Source: an uncultured Bacilli bacterium
GTDB taxonomy: Bacteria; Bacillota_I; Bacilli_A; RF39; UBA660
Reading direction: 5' to 3'
Assembly (NCBI GenBank): GCA_947632595.1
Contig: CANRPY010000010.1
Coordinates: 1-43,932, forward strand
Length of the DNA stretch: 43,932 nt
The notes under the pieces: generated by a model
Databases searched by the model: none
Seen by the model: only the letters and a program-made list of their open reading frames with translations
Told to the model about the DNA's origin: nothing
Shown: one piece after another, positions 1 to 7,769 of the stretch
How positions within the stretch are numbered: the first letter of the stretch is position 1
Layout of the letters: the number at the start of each line of letters is the position of its first letter
Program-made: the position numbers and the translations under genes

Positions 1-26
1 ATTTTTTTAATTGTGTCAATTTACAC

Positions 27-55
27 TTGATATTTTACATATTAGGCCCTATAAT
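27..55 (+). promoter_or_regulatory. promoter of the HTH gene, with upstream palindrome
   Basis: TTGATA at 27-32 and TATAAT at 50-55 are separated by exactly 17 bases, a good housekeeping promoter. Just upstream, 14-25 reads TGTCAATTTACA, a palindrome with one mismatch that touches the -35 box. It could be an autoregulatory operator for the HTH protein encoded next; that is inference. Confidence 0.7.
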
Positions 56-77
56 TATGTTAGGAGGGTAAAAAAAG

Positions 78-845
78 ATGAAAGAATTAAATGCAATATT
101 AACGGAATTAGGAATTAGTAAAGTACGTTTTGCTAAATATTTAGGAGTTTCTCGCCAAATGCTTTATAATTATTTAAGTATTGATGATATTAATAATTGG
201 CCTAAGGAGAAGGCTACTAAATTACTTAGCTTATTAAATATAACTGATATTAGTGAATTAAAGAATATTAAAATTACGGGAGAATATATTATTGAAGTTG
301 AGAATCGTTTAAATGAAGCTGTTAAAGATTCTTCTAGTAAAGAAGTTATTGCTGATTTAAAAGGATTTAATAAGAAAGAACAAGAATTATTATCTGATAT
401 CATTTCTATTTTAAAAGAGAGATTGTCGAATGATAAGACAAAGGATTCTTATAATGCTTTTGTATATTTATATCATTTTATTCAATCTATGGAAACGAAT
501 CAGGAATTAAAATATAATTTAGCTTATTTTTCTAAAACTTTAGGATTTACAGATCCTATGGAATTTGCTTTTCATAAAGATAAACAATTTGTATTTGAAA
601 GTATTATGTTTAGTGCTATGACTTTGTATAATAATGGAGGAAGTTCTAAGAATAAACTTGGGGATGCTCATAAGAGATTTGTACAAAGTATTGAACAAAA
701 GAAAGAAGAGAAGTTATCTCGTACTCAAGAATTAAATACTGTTAAAATTCAAGCTTTAAAAGAACTTGGTTATGTTGAGATTAATGAGGATAATGCAAAA
801 GAAGTTTTTGAAAAAATTGCAGAGATTCAGTCAAGAAAAGTTTAA
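78..845 (+). CDS. helix-turn-helix protein of unknown role
   Basis: 255 residues. Residues 1-60 look like an XRE-type helix-turn-helix: a KVRFAKYLGVSRQMLYNYLS stretch, with the recognition helix around SRQMLYNYL. The remaining 190 residues are charged and mainly helical, have no membrane segment, and match no family I recognise; they may be for dimerisation or ligand binding. The start follows AGGAGG at 62-67 with a 10-base spacing. The gene is monocistronic: its own promoter lies at 27-55 and a perfect hairpin terminator includes its stop codon. A DNA-binding role is well supported by the N-terminus; targets are unknown. The neighbouring uracil operon is a possible target by position only. 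Confidence 0.85.
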   Translation: MKELNAILTELGISKVRFAKYLGVSRQMLYNYLSIDDINNWPKEKATKLLSLLNITDISELKNIKITGEYIIEVENRLNEAVKDSSSKEVIADLKGFNKKEQELLSDIISILKERLSNDKTKDSYNAFVYLYHFIQSMETNQELKYNLAYFSKTLGFTDPMEFAFHKDKQFVFESIMFSAMTLYNNGGSSKNKLGDAHKRFVQSIEQKKEEKLSRTQELNTVKIQALKELGYVEINEDNAKEVFEKIAEIQSRKV

Positions 846-859
846 TTCTTGACTTTTTT
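830..859 (+). terminator. intrinsic terminator of the HTH gene
   Basis: Perfect 8-bp stem (GTCAAGAA at 830-837, TTCTTGAC at 846-853), 8-base loop containing the stop codon, then six T. The 3' arm overlaps the -35 box of the next promoter. Confidence 0.85.
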
Positions 860-877
860 CTTTTTCTATATTATTCT
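849..877 (+). promoter_or_regulatory. promoter of the uracil operon leader
   Basis: TTGACT at 849-854, 17-base spacer, TATTCT at 872-877. Predicted transcript start is near 884, directly before the leader-peptide ribosome site AAGGTGA at 886-892. The -35 lies inside the 3' arm of the upstream terminator. Confidence 0.6.
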
Positions 878-897
878 TAATAAAGAAGGTGAAACGT

Positions 898-996
898 ATG
901 GGAATGGAAAGAAGTACACATAATATGATTCATCATCCAATTACTAGTGGACTTTTTTCTATTTCTTTTTTCTTTCTTGAAGAATCCTTGTTTTAG
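898..996 (+). CDS. putative leader peptide of the uracil operon
   Basis: A 32-codon ORF starting ATG at 898, five bases after AAGGTGA. It has no recognisable domain. Its second half is rich in Phe because it is read from a U-rich tract (951-978, 21 of 28 T). The stop codon TAG (994-996) lies in the loop and first 3' base of the terminator hairpin 979-1010, so a ribosome finishing this peptide would cover the 5' arm. This geometry matches the E. coli pyrBI leader, in which slow transcription through a U-rich tract at low UTP lets the ribosome catch up and block termination. It could also be a chance ORF; the ribosome site and stop placement argue against that. Confidence 0.55.
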   Translation: MGMERSTHNMIHHPITSGLFSISFFFLEESLF

Positions 997-1010
997 GATT
1001 CTTCTTTTTT
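979..1010 (+). terminator. attenuator terminator before the uracil permease gene
   Basis: Perfect 9-bp stem: GAAGAATCC at 979-987 and GGATTCTTC at 996-1004, loop 988-995, then six T at 1005-1010. It sits between the leader promoter and the permease start at 1045, so it must be read through for operon expression. I see no PyrR-type binding loop in the leader. Confidence 0.8.
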
Positions 1011-1044
1011 TATCGTTTTTCTTTCTAGAAAGTGAGGTTTTATT

Positions 1045-2493
1045 ATGAATGAGTCAAAGATGACTTACGACATTGAGGACATGCCACCTCTTGGGAAAAG
1101 CATAATTTTGGCATTTCAGCATTTATTTGCGATGTTTGGAGCAACAATATTAGTTCCTATCTTAGTAAATGCTGCAGCAGAATCTGAGGTATTAACGATT
1201 CCTGTTGCATTGGTTACTTCTGGAATAGGTACGTTGATCTACCTTATTTGTACTAAATTCAAGTCTCCTGTGTATTTAGGTAGTTCTTTTGCTTTTATCG
1301 TACCGATTGCTGCTGCTTATATGAAAGCAGGTATTGCAGGAGCTATGACTGGTATTATGGCTGTTGGTCTTCTTTATGTTGTTGTTGCAATCATTATTAA
1401 ATTTGTGGGGAAGGAATGGTTAAATAAGCTATTACCACCTGTTGTGATTGGACCTATGATTATGGTTATTGGATTAGGTCTTGCGCCTAACGCTATTTCG
1501 CAAATTGGACTTGCAGAAGGGTCTGCATTTGACTGGAAAGTCTTAGTGGTTGCGGTTGTTTCTTTCTTGGTTACAGCGTTTGTTATGACAAAAGCAAAAG
1601 GTTTCTTAAAAATTATTCCTTTCTTAATTGGAATTATTTCTGGATATGTTGTTGCTTGCTGTTTAGGTATGGTTGATTTTCAACCTGTTATGGATGCGAA
1701 ATTCTTTCAAATTCCTAAGTTTGTCATTCCTTTTAAAGATTATTCTTTAGAGTTTACGGCACTTGTTACTATCTTACCAGTTGCTTTGGTTACTTTATGT
1801 GAACATATTGGAGATCATACTTCTCTTAGTCATATTATTGGTAGAGATTTAATACGTGATCCTGGACTTGATCGTACATTAATGGGAGATGGAATTGCTA
1901 CTTTTGTAGCAGGATTATTAGGTGGACCTGCTAATACGACTTATGGTGAAAATACTAGTGTTGTTGGAATGACAAAAGTAGCTTCTGTAAAAGTTATTGG
2001 TCTTGCTGCTATCTTTGCAATTATTATTGGATTCCTTGGTAAATTTACGGCACTTGTCTCTACCATACCTGATGCTGTTCTTGGAGGAGTTTCTTTACTA
2101 CTTTATGGATTTATCGCAGTAAATGGACTTAAAGTATTAATCAAAAATCAAATTAATTTTGAAGAAAATAAAAATGTTGTGGTTGCTTCTTCTATGTTAG
2201 TCATAGGTTTAGGAGGTGCTGCTATATCTATTCTTTATAAAGATTTATCTCTTACGATTTCTGGTATGAGTTTAGCTGCTTTAGTTGGTATTCTTTTAAA
2301 TTTAGTTATTACTTCTGAAGAAGATAAAAAGAAAAAGATGTTAGTTGATGTAGATCTTTATCAAAAACTTAAAAATGAAATTAAGAGTGATGTTTTAAAA
2401 GAGTTAAAAGAAGATAAAAAGGTATCTACTAAGACTCCTATGATTGAAAAGAAACAAAGTACAAAGAAAAAACCGGAGGGTAAAAAGAAATGA
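1045..2493 (+). CDS. uraA: uracil permease (NCS2 family)
   Basis: 482 residues. A membrane transporter that imports uracil, probably with protons. The N-terminus has the family signature [14 protein letters not shown], and the middle has [18 protein letters not shown], the conserved substrate and ion region of NCS2 uracil carriers. Hydrophobic segments run along residues 20-425, about 14 as usual for the fold. After residue 425 there is an unusual lysine-rich cytoplasmic tail of about 55 residues, longer than in typical family members. The stop overlaps the upp start by 4 bases (ATGA), so translation is coupled to upp: import is tied to phosphoribosylation. Expression is likely controlled by the attenuator upstream. 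Xanthine permeases are the nearest alternative, but linkage to upp favours uracil. Confidence 0.95.
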   Translation: MNESKMTYDIEDMPPLGKSIILAFQHLFAMFGATILVPILVNAAAESEVLTIPVALVTSGIGTLIYLICTKFKSPVYLGSSFAFIVPIAAAYMKAGIAGAMTGIMAVGLLYVVVAIIIKFVGKEWLNKLLPPVVIGPMIMVIGLGLAPNAISQIGLAEGSAFDWKVLVVAVVSFLVTAFVMTKAKGFLKIIPFLIGIISGYVVACCLGMVDFQPVMDAKFFQIPKFVIPFKDYSLEFTALVTILPVALVTLCEHIGDHTSLSHIIGRDLIRDPGLDRTLMGDGIATFVAGLLGGPANTTYGENTSVVGMTKVASVKVIGLAAIFAIIIGFLGKFTALVSTIPDAVLGGVSLLLYGFIAVNGLKVLIKNQINFEENKNVVVASSMLVIGLGGAAISILYKDLSLTISGMSLAALVGILLNLVITSEEDKKKKMLVDVDLYQKLKNEIKSDVLKELKEDKKVSTKTPMIEKKQSTKKKPEGKKK

Positions 2494-3119
2494 AAAATGT
2501 GATTGAATCGAATCATCCTTTAATTGAACATAAATTATCTATTTTAAGAGATAAGAATACTTCTACGAAGGAGTTTCGAGAACTTGTTAAAGAAATTAGT
2601 ATGATTCTTTGTTATGAAGCGATGAGAGATGCCAAACTTGATGAAATTCAAATAGAGACTCCTATTAAGAAGATGAAAACGCATCGTCTTAATGAAGATC
2701 ATTATGCTTTTATTCCTATTTTAAGAGCTGGACTTGGTATGCTAGATGGTGTTATTAGTGTTCTTCCTACTGCTAAAGTAGGGCATATTGGAATGTATCG
2801 TGATGAGACTACGTATGAACCTATTAACTATTTCTTTAAAGTTCCTGATGGTATTGAAAATAGAGAGGTCTTCTTATTAGATCCTATGCTTGCAACTGGA
2901 GGAAGTGCAATAGATGCCATAGATCTTCTAAAAAAGAAGGGAGTAGAGAAGATTAAGTTCTTATGTATTATCTCTGCCCCAGAGGGCTTAAAACAGGTAA
3001 ATAAAGCATATCCTGATGTTCCTATCTATACTGCTTGTATTGATGAGAAATTAAATGAGAATAAATATATTGTTCCAGGATTAGGAGATGCTGGAGATCG
3101 AATTTTTGGAACAAAGTAA
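2490..3119 (+). CDS. upp: uracil phosphoribosyltransferase
   Basis: 209 residues, the normal length. Converts uracil and PRPP to UMP in the cytoplasm, the salvage step after uptake by the permease. The PRPP-binding loop is [10 protein letters not shown] at 131-140, and the uracil-binding C-terminal motif [14 protein letters not shown] ends the protein. The start ATG overlaps the permease stop; the ribosome site GGAGG lies in the last permease codons. A G-rich hairpin terminator follows the stop. Confidence 0.98.
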   Translation: MKNVIESNHPLIEHKLSILRDKNTSTKEFRELVKEISMILCYEAMRDAKLDEIQIETPIKKMKTHRLNEDHYAFIPILRAGLGMLDGVISVLPTAKVGHIGMYRDETTYEPINYFFKVPDGIENREVFLLDPMLATGGSAIDAIDLLKKKGVEKIKFLCIISAPEGLKQVNKAYPDVPIYTACIDEKLNENKYIVPGLGDAGDRIFGTK

Positions 3120-3125
3120 AAAGTA

Positions 3126-3146
3126 GGGGAGGATACTCCTCTTTTT
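3126..3146 (+). terminator. terminator of the uracil operon
   Basis: GAGGA at 3129-3133 pairs with TCCTC at 3137-3141 around a 3-base loop; flanking G-T pairs extend the stem, and a T-rich run follows. Confidence 0.7.
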
Positions 3147-3640
3147 CTTTTCCTGTAAATTCATTTTCTTATATTGTATTTCTTTTTATTTATTATTTTA
3201 AATAAAATATTTTATAATATTTATTCTTTTTCATTAATATATTTATATAATTAAATAATTAAATAATTTTTTCTTTAAGATTTTTCTTTTTCATTATTAT
3301 TTTATATATGGTGTATTTTTTCATTGTTCTTTCTATTCCAATAAAAAAAGGGGTATTCTCTCCTCTTATTATTACTTCCTATAATTGATATTATGTTAAC
3401 TTCTATATGTAATTCTTTTGATTTTTAATACTCCCCTACATTATACCATATTATTTGTAATGATTTTATTCATTTATTTTATTTTATACTTATTTTTATT
3501 GATAAATAAATATCTTCTTGAAATTGTTATATTGTTATTAATTATATGGATATCTATATTCCTATTAATCTCTGTTTCTATTTCTATATCTTCTATTAGG
3601 ATACTACTCCCCCTATTTTTATTCAATTTTTATAAAATGC

Positions 3641-3700
3641 ATTTTAAGCGTTTTATCTTTTATGAGATGGATAAGTTCTTTGTCTATTTCTCTTAAAATG
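3641..3700. repeat. 60-bp unit with inverted ends, copy 1
   Basis: Begins ATTTTAAGC and ends CTTAAAATG, so its ends are inverted repeats of each other. It shares with copy 2 both ends, the core AGATGGAT, the block TGTCTA and parts of the T-rich stretches. By eye the two are about 70% identical. An adjoining palindrome AAAATGCATTTT covers 3634-3645. Confidence 0.6.
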
Positions 3701-3707
3701 ATTGTTT

Positions 3708-3766
3708 ATTTTAAGCAATTTTTGATTTCATAGATGGATGGTTGTCTGTCTAAATTTCTTAAAATG
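3708..3766. repeat. 60-bp unit with inverted ends, copy 2
   Basis: 59 bases, same orientation as copy 1 and 67 bases downstream. Begins ATTTTAAGC, contains AGATGGAT and TGTCTA at corresponding places, and ends CTTAAAATG. It is followed by CATT, as the AAAATG before copy 1 is. Each unit could fold with its ends as an 8-bp stem. No third full copy is visible. Confidence 0.6.
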
Positions 3767-3950
3767 CATTCTAACTTTTTTCTATATTTTTAGAATTCGT
3801 ACCTCCTGTTTCTTTCTTCTTTCTTTTTTGATGATAGGGTAATCTTTTCTTCATTTTTCTTTTTTCTTTTTTTCTTATTCTCTTTTTCTCCTATTTTGTA
3901 TGATTGATAGGGGAAGTATTCTCATTTTTTCTTTTCTTTTTCTTATTTTA

Positions 3951-3959
3951 TGTTATAAT
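3951..3959 (+). promoter_or_regulatory. extended -10 promoter of the LPDTG protein gene
   Basis: TGTTATAAT, an extended -10 without a clear -35. Predicted start near 3966, about 20 bases before the ATG at 3988. Confidence 0.65.
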
Positions 3960-3987
3960 AGTAAGTCAAGTGAGGTGAATGAATCTT

Positions 3988-4365
3988 ATGAAGAAAGGAA
4001 TCCAATTATTACTTTTAGTACTTTGTCTTTTTTCGGTAACATTTGTATCTGCTAAAAAATATACTTGTGAGACTGTAGATGGTGCTTATTACGGTAAAGA
4101 TGGCAAAGAAGTTGATAAAGTACAATATGAGAAAGAATGTAGTACTCATCAATGTGAAATTGTTGGGGATACTTACTATGGTGCTGATGGAAAAAGTGTT
4201 AGTAGGGATACTTTTGAGAAAGAGTGTGATGCATCTGTTGTGTCAGAACTTCCTGATACTGGTAGTCACTTCTCTCCTACTGAGATCTTCTTTATGATTA
4301 TTGGTAGTATATTCTTACTTGGTGGTACTATTTTTACTGTTACATCTCGTTTATTACAAAATTAA
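3988..4365 (+). CDS. small LPDTG-type surface protein with two cysteine-bounded repeats
   Basis: 125 residues from ATG 3988. An upstream in-frame ATG at 3979 sits too close to the ribosome site AGGTGA (3973-3978). Residues 1-22 are a signal peptide with a long leucine-rich core. Residues 26-51 and 55-80 are two 26-residue repeats, each with one Cys near its start and one at its end 24 residues later, and a central YYG-DGK motif. A sortase-like LPDTG motif at 88-92 is followed by a hydrophobic segment (100-119) and a short tail with one Arg, so the protein is probably exported and either anchored to the wall or kept in the membrane. No sortase gene is in the window. Function unknown. Confidence 0.85.
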   Translation: MKKGIQLLLLVLCLFSVTFVSAKKYTCETVDGAYYGKDGKEVDKVQYEKECSTHQCEIVGDTYYGADGKSVSRDTFEKECDASVVSELPDTGSHFSPTEIFFMIIGSIFLLGGTIFTVTSRLLQN

Positions 4366-4385
4366 AAAGAACTTACGTTCTTTTT
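4364..4385. terminator. bidirectional terminator between the LPDTG gene and deoB
   Basis: Nine-bp stem: AAAAAGAAC at 4364-4372 and GTTCTTTTT at 4377-4385, loop TTAC. A run on one side and T run on the other let it work in both directions. It begins at the end of the LPDTG gene's stop codon and ends just before the deoB stop. Confidence 0.8.
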
Positions 4386-4386
4386 T

Positions 4387-5550
4387 TTACTCTAATTCTT
4401 CTAGAATACTTTTACCAATTTCAGGTGCTTCACAATCAAAGTTGTCTGCAATGGTTGCACCAATATCGGCAAAGGTTTCAAATGGTGGAAGACGATGTGG
4501 TGTTTTAAAATTTCTACTATAGATAATAACTGGTACATTTTCTCTTGTATGACCATTGCTTGTAAACGTTGGATCATTTCCATGATCTGCAGTTATGATT
4601 AATAAATCATCTAATTCTAGTTTATTTAAGATAATCTTTAAGTCGATATCTAATTCTTCAATTGCTCCTCCATAACCTTCTACATCTCTTTTATGACCAT
4701 AGGAGTCAAAATCACTTAGATTTACCATACATAGTCCTGTAAAATCTTTATCAATAATATCCGATAATTTATTCAGTGCCTCATTATTATCAATTGCCTT
4801 GATCATTTTATTAATGCCTTCGCCATCAAAAATATCATTTATTTTTCCTATTCCAATGACATTATAGTTCTTATCAATTAAATCGTTTAATATGGTCCTT
4901 TTTGGTGGTTTTATGGCATAGTCTTTTCTAGCATTATTCATTAATTTATATTTACCAGGAGTTCCACTAAATGGTCTTGCGATGATTCTTGCAATCTTAT
5001 ATCCTTTTGCTTGGGTAATTTCTCTTATTTTTTCACAGTAATTATATAGAGTGCTTACTGGTATACAATCTTCGTGGGCAGCAACTTGTAAATCGGAATC
5101 TGCAGATGTATATACAATTAAGGCACCATAGTTTACTTGGCGCTCTCCTAATTCTTGAATGATAGAGGAGTCTTGACTACAAGTGTTTCCCATTACTTTT
5201 CTACCAGTTATTTTTTCAATATCTGCTAGTAACTCATAAGGAAATCCTTCATTAAATGTTTGATAGGCTTCTTCACTTTTTAACCCTATCATTTCATAGT
5301 GCCCATTTAGAGAATCTTTTCCAATATTGGTTGGTTTTGCGATTGTATAATATGCTTCTACTTCTTTATCTTCTGTTAATGTTAAGGTATCTAGAAACCC
5401 TATCTTTTTTAAATTTGGGATAAATAAATCTTTTTGTTCTAATATGTGCCCTAAAGTATTCGAACCACTGTCTTTATAGTTGATGGCATCGATTGCTTCC
5501 CCTACTCCTAGAGAATCTAATACTACTAAAAATATTCTTTTAAATTTCAT
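4387..5550 (-). CDS. deoB: phosphopentomutase with an atypical active-site loop
   Basis: 387 residues, normal length. Interconverts ribose-1- and ribose-5-phosphate (and the deoxy forms) in nucleoside salvage. Alkaline-phosphatase-fold metal motifs are present: LDSLGVGEA with Asp12, and TADHGNDPTFTSNGHTREN near the C-terminus. The loop that carries the phosphorylated Thr in Bacillus enzymes (GKDTMTGHW) reads GKDSLNGHY here, with Ser80 at that position. The usual GNKPASGTE motif reads GNTCSQDSS (121-129). Overall similarity still clearly makes it DeoB-like, but substrate preference may differ. It lies 9 bases downstream of xerD, the order seen in Bacillus (xerD then drm/deoB). Confidence 0.9.
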   Translation of the reverse strand: MKFKRIFLVVLDSLGVGEAIDAINYKDSGSNTLGHILEQKDLFIPNLKKIGFLDTLTLTEDKEVEAYYTIAKPTNIGKDSLNGHYEMIGLKSEEAYQTFNEGFPYELLADIEKITGRKVMGNTCSQDSSIIQELGERQVNYGALIVYTSADSDLQVAAHEDCIPVSTLYNYCEKIREITQAKGYKIARIIARPFSGTPGKYKLMNNARKDYAIKPPKRTILNDLIDKNYNVIGIGKINDIFDGEGINKMIKAIDNNEALNKLSDIIDKDFTGLCMVNLSDFDSYGHKRDVEGYGGAIEELDIDLKIILNKLELDDLLIITADHGNDPTFTSNGHTRENVPVIIYSRNFKTPHRLPPFETFADIGATIADNFDCEAPEIGKSILEELE

Positions 5551-5559
5551 ATATCCTCC

Positions 5560-6447
5560 CTATTTTTTACTTCTTGGATGATATTTTTGATAGTCTTCCA
5601 TCACTTTTTCGTCACTTACTTTCGTATAGATCTTTGTTGTAGAAATATCGGAGTGTCCTAACATTTCTTGAATACTTCGTAGGTCAGCTCCTCTATTGAT
5701 TAAATGCGTTGCGAAAGAGTGTCTTAGTGTATGTGGAGATACATTTTCATTCAAGCCTTTTTCTCTTAAAATTGCTTTTAGGTTTTTAAAGAAACCTTGT
5801 CTTGTCATTCCTTCTCCATGATTATTTAAAAATAGTTTTGTACATGGTTTCTTTTTTTGTAGTTGGTCTCTTACTTCTAAGTATTTTTCTAGGTATTGTA
5901 GAGCATATTCCCCTACTGGGATTTCTCGTTCTTTGGATCCTTTTCCAAGGATTCGAATCATACAATTTGTTCTATCAATATCATTGATTTCTAAGTTGAT
6001 ACATTCACTTACTCGTAGACCACAACCATACATTAATTCTAACATAGCTTTATTTCTATAGTCAAATGGCGTATTGAGTGTAATATCTAATAGTTTATCT
6101 ACGTCTTCGATACTGAGTGTTTTGGGAAGTGATTTTTTTAATTTAGGACGTTCTATAAATTCTGAGATGTTTGTTTTTACGATTTTTTCTTTTTGTAGGT
6201 AAGCATGAAAGTTTTTAATGACTGTTAAATTATGAGCAATCGTTGTTGTTTCTTCCTCTTCTCTTGTTTTTAAGAAGTCTTTGATATCATCACTTGTAAT
6301 CTCCTCTACTCTTATTTTCTTTTTCTTTCTTAAATATTCTTTATATACATCTAGATCATTTTGATAAGATATTTTTGTTTTATCGGATAATCCTTTTTCA
6401 AAGATACAGTAATTTAAAAAGTCTTGTATGGCATCTTCTATTTCCAT
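5560..6447 (-). CDS. xerD: tyrosine recombinase XerD
   Basis: 295 residues, typical for Xer recombinases. With XerC it resolves chromosome dimers at dif during division. An N-terminal SAM-like DNA-binding domain (1-85) precedes the catalytic domain. All catalytic residues are seen: Arg145 (GCGLRVSE), Lys169, His239 and Arg242 (HTLRHSFATH), His265 (LGHSDISTT) and Tyr274 (IYTKV). Linkage to deoB favours XerD over XerC. The gene is divergent from rarA across a 92-base gap holding both promoters. Confidence 0.93.
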   Translation of the reverse strand: MEIEDAIQDFLNYCIFEKGLSDKTKISYQNDLDVYKEYLRKKKKIRVEEITSDDIKDFLKTREEEETTTIAHNLTVIKNFHAYLQKEKIVKTNISEFIERPKLKKSLPKTLSIEDVDKLLDITLNTPFDYRNKAMLELMYGCGLRVSECINLEINDIDRTNCMIRILGKGSKEREIPVGEYALQYLEKYLEVRDQLQKKKPCTKLFLNNHGEGMTRQGFFKNLKAILREKGLNENVSPHTLRHSFATHLINRGADLRSIQEMLGHSDISTTKIYTKVSDEKVMEDYQKYHPRSKK

Positions 6448-6470
6448 GTTATCCCTTCTTTACTATCTAT

Positions 6471-6479
6471 ATTATAACA
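6471..6479 (-). promoter_or_regulatory. extended -10 promoter of xerD-deoB
   Basis: On the minus strand this reads TGTTATAAT, identical to the divergent rarA promoter 31 bases away. No good -35 is visible. Confidence 0.65.
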
Positions 6480-6510
6480 AATCATTTGTTTTTTTGAAAG
6501 AGACTCCTTA

Positions 6511-6519
6511 TGTTATAAT
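6511..6519 (+). promoter_or_regulatory. extended -10 promoter of rarA
   Basis: TGTTATAAT. TTGAAA at 6494-6499 lies only 14 bases upstream, too close for a standard -35. The ribosome site AGGAGG follows at 6529-6534. Confidence 0.65.
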
Positions 6520-6539
6520 AGTTTATATAGGAGGTCTTT

Positions 6540-7754
6540 ATGGAGAAACCTTTAGCACTAAAATTAGCTCCTAAAAAGTTATCGGAAGTGATAGGACAAA
6601 AGCATTTAATTGGAAGAGGGAAAATTCTTACGAATTTGGTTAAAAATAAGAAGTTATTTTCGATGATTTTATATGGAAAACCTGGTATTGGGAAGACTTC
6701 TCTTGCGAATGCCATGATTCAGGAGTTGGGATTTATCTCAAGAAGTTTAAATGCGACGATTCATTCGAAAAAAGACTTAGAAGTTGTGATTGAGGAAGCT
6801 AAAATGTATGATGGTATTGTTTTGATTATGGATGAGATTCATCGACTTAATAAGGATAAACAGGATATCTTACTTCCTCATTTAGAGTCTGGTCTTATTA
6901 CTTTGATTGGAATGACTACTTCTAACCCTTATCACTCTATTAATCCTGCCATTAGAAGCAGATGTCAGTTATTTGAACTTCATGATCTATCAGAAGATGA
7001 TATTTTAACAGGACTAGAGCGTGCTATTTCTAGTGAATATTTACCTGGTATACAAATTGATATAGATGCTTTAAAATATATTGCCCAAATTTCATCTTGT
7101 GATTTACGATCTGCTTATAATTTATTGGAAGTTGCTTATTATGCTTCTAGTTCCAAAAAAATTACTTCTCAGGATATTGCTTTTATTCATAATAAACCTG
7201 TTTTTTTCTCTGATAAAGATGGAGAGGGTCATTATGATGTTTTAAGTGGATTACAGAAATCTATTCGTGGAAGTGATGTTCATGCATCTCTTCACTATGC
7301 AGCAAGACTAGTTGCGGAAGAAGATTTGGATTCTTTATTTCGAAGACTTTCTGTAATTGCTTATGAAGATATCGGTCTTGCGAATCCCTCTATTGGGCCT
7401 CATTTAGAGGCTGCGATTCAAGCATCTTTACGTGTTGGTTTACCAGAAGCTAGAATTCCGATTGGAGAAATTATTATTGAGATGGCTTTATCTCCTAAGA
7501 GTAATACGGCACATGTTGCGATGGATGCTGCTTATCAAGATATTTTAGATGGAAATGTTGGAAGCGTACCAAATCCTATTAAGACCGATGCTATTGGTTA
7601 TCTATACCCTCATGACTATCCAGGAGCTTTTGTTAAACAACAATATTTACCGGATAAATTAAAACATAAAAAGTATTATTCTCCAAAAGATATTGGATAT
7701 GAGAAAAATTTAAAGGTAATTTATCAAAAATTAGAACAACTAAAAAAAGAATAG
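6540..7754 (+). CDS. rarA: replication-associated recombination protein RarA (AAA+ ATPase)
   Basis: 404 residues. A clamp-loader-like ATPase acting at stalled replication forks. Walker A is GKPGIGKT at 46-53, Walker B is LIMDEIH (DEIH at 98-101), and sensor 1 / arginine finger regions are TTSNP and NPAIRSRCQLFEL. The C-terminal tetramerisation half is diagnostic for RarA/MgsA: YDVLSGLQKSIRGSDVHASL, then FRRLSVIAYEDIGLANP. Its stop codon lies in the stem of a terminator shared with convergent holA. Confidence 0.95.
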   Translation: MEKPLALKLAPKKLSEVIGQKHLIGRGKILTNLVKNKKLFSMILYGKPGIGKTSLANAMIQELGFISRSLNATIHSKKDLEVVIEEAKMYDGIVLIMDEIHRLNKDKQDILLPHLESGLITLIGMTTSNPYHSINPAIRSRCQLFELHDLSEDDILTGLERAISSEYLPGIQIDIDALKYIAQISSCDLRSAYNLLEVAYYASSSKKITSQDIAFIHNKPVFFSDKDGEGHYDVLSGLQKSIRGSDVHASLHYAARLVAEEDLDSLFRRLSVIAYEDIGLANPSIGPHLEAAIQASLRVGLPEARIPIGEIIIEMALSPKSNTAHVAMDAAYQDILDGNVGSVPNPIKTDAIGYLYPHDYPGAFVKQQYLPDKLKHKKYYSPKDIGYEKNLKVIYQKLEQLKKE

Positions 7755-7769
7755 ATTTCTATTCTTTTT
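7744..7769. terminator. bidirectional terminator containing the rarA and holA stop codons
   Basis: Perfect 11-bp stem: AAAAAGAATAG at 7744-7754 and CTATTCTTTTT at 7759-7769, loop ATTT. The left arm ends with the rarA stop; the right arm begins with the holA stop on the minus strand. Confidence 0.85.

Larger units (their letters stand above)
3147..3950. other. long AT-rich intergenic region without a convincing gene
   Basis: About 800 bases, extremely AT-rich and T-rich on the + strand. The only long reading frame starts with TTG and encodes a low-complexity hydrophobic string without a ribosome site, so I do not call it. The region holds two related 60-bp units (3641-3700 and 3708-3766) and several copies of a TAGGGG-GTATT motif in both orientations, listed separately. 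The last part (3780-3950) is a C/T-rich run before the promoter of the surface-protein gene. Confidence 0.7.

Noticed and set aside
849-1044. PyrR-binding leader before the uracil operon
   Set aside because: I looked for the conserved PyrR RNA loop in the leader and did not find it; the leader-peptide model fits better.
3418-3696. 92-codon frame of hydrophobic residues
   Set aside because: Starts with TTG, no ribosome site, low-complexity Ile/Leu/Phe content expected from AT-rich noncoding DNA, and overlaps the first 60-bp repeat unit.
3634-3770. CRISPR array
   Set aside because: Only two diverged units, no identical repeats, no spacers of regular size and no cas genes.
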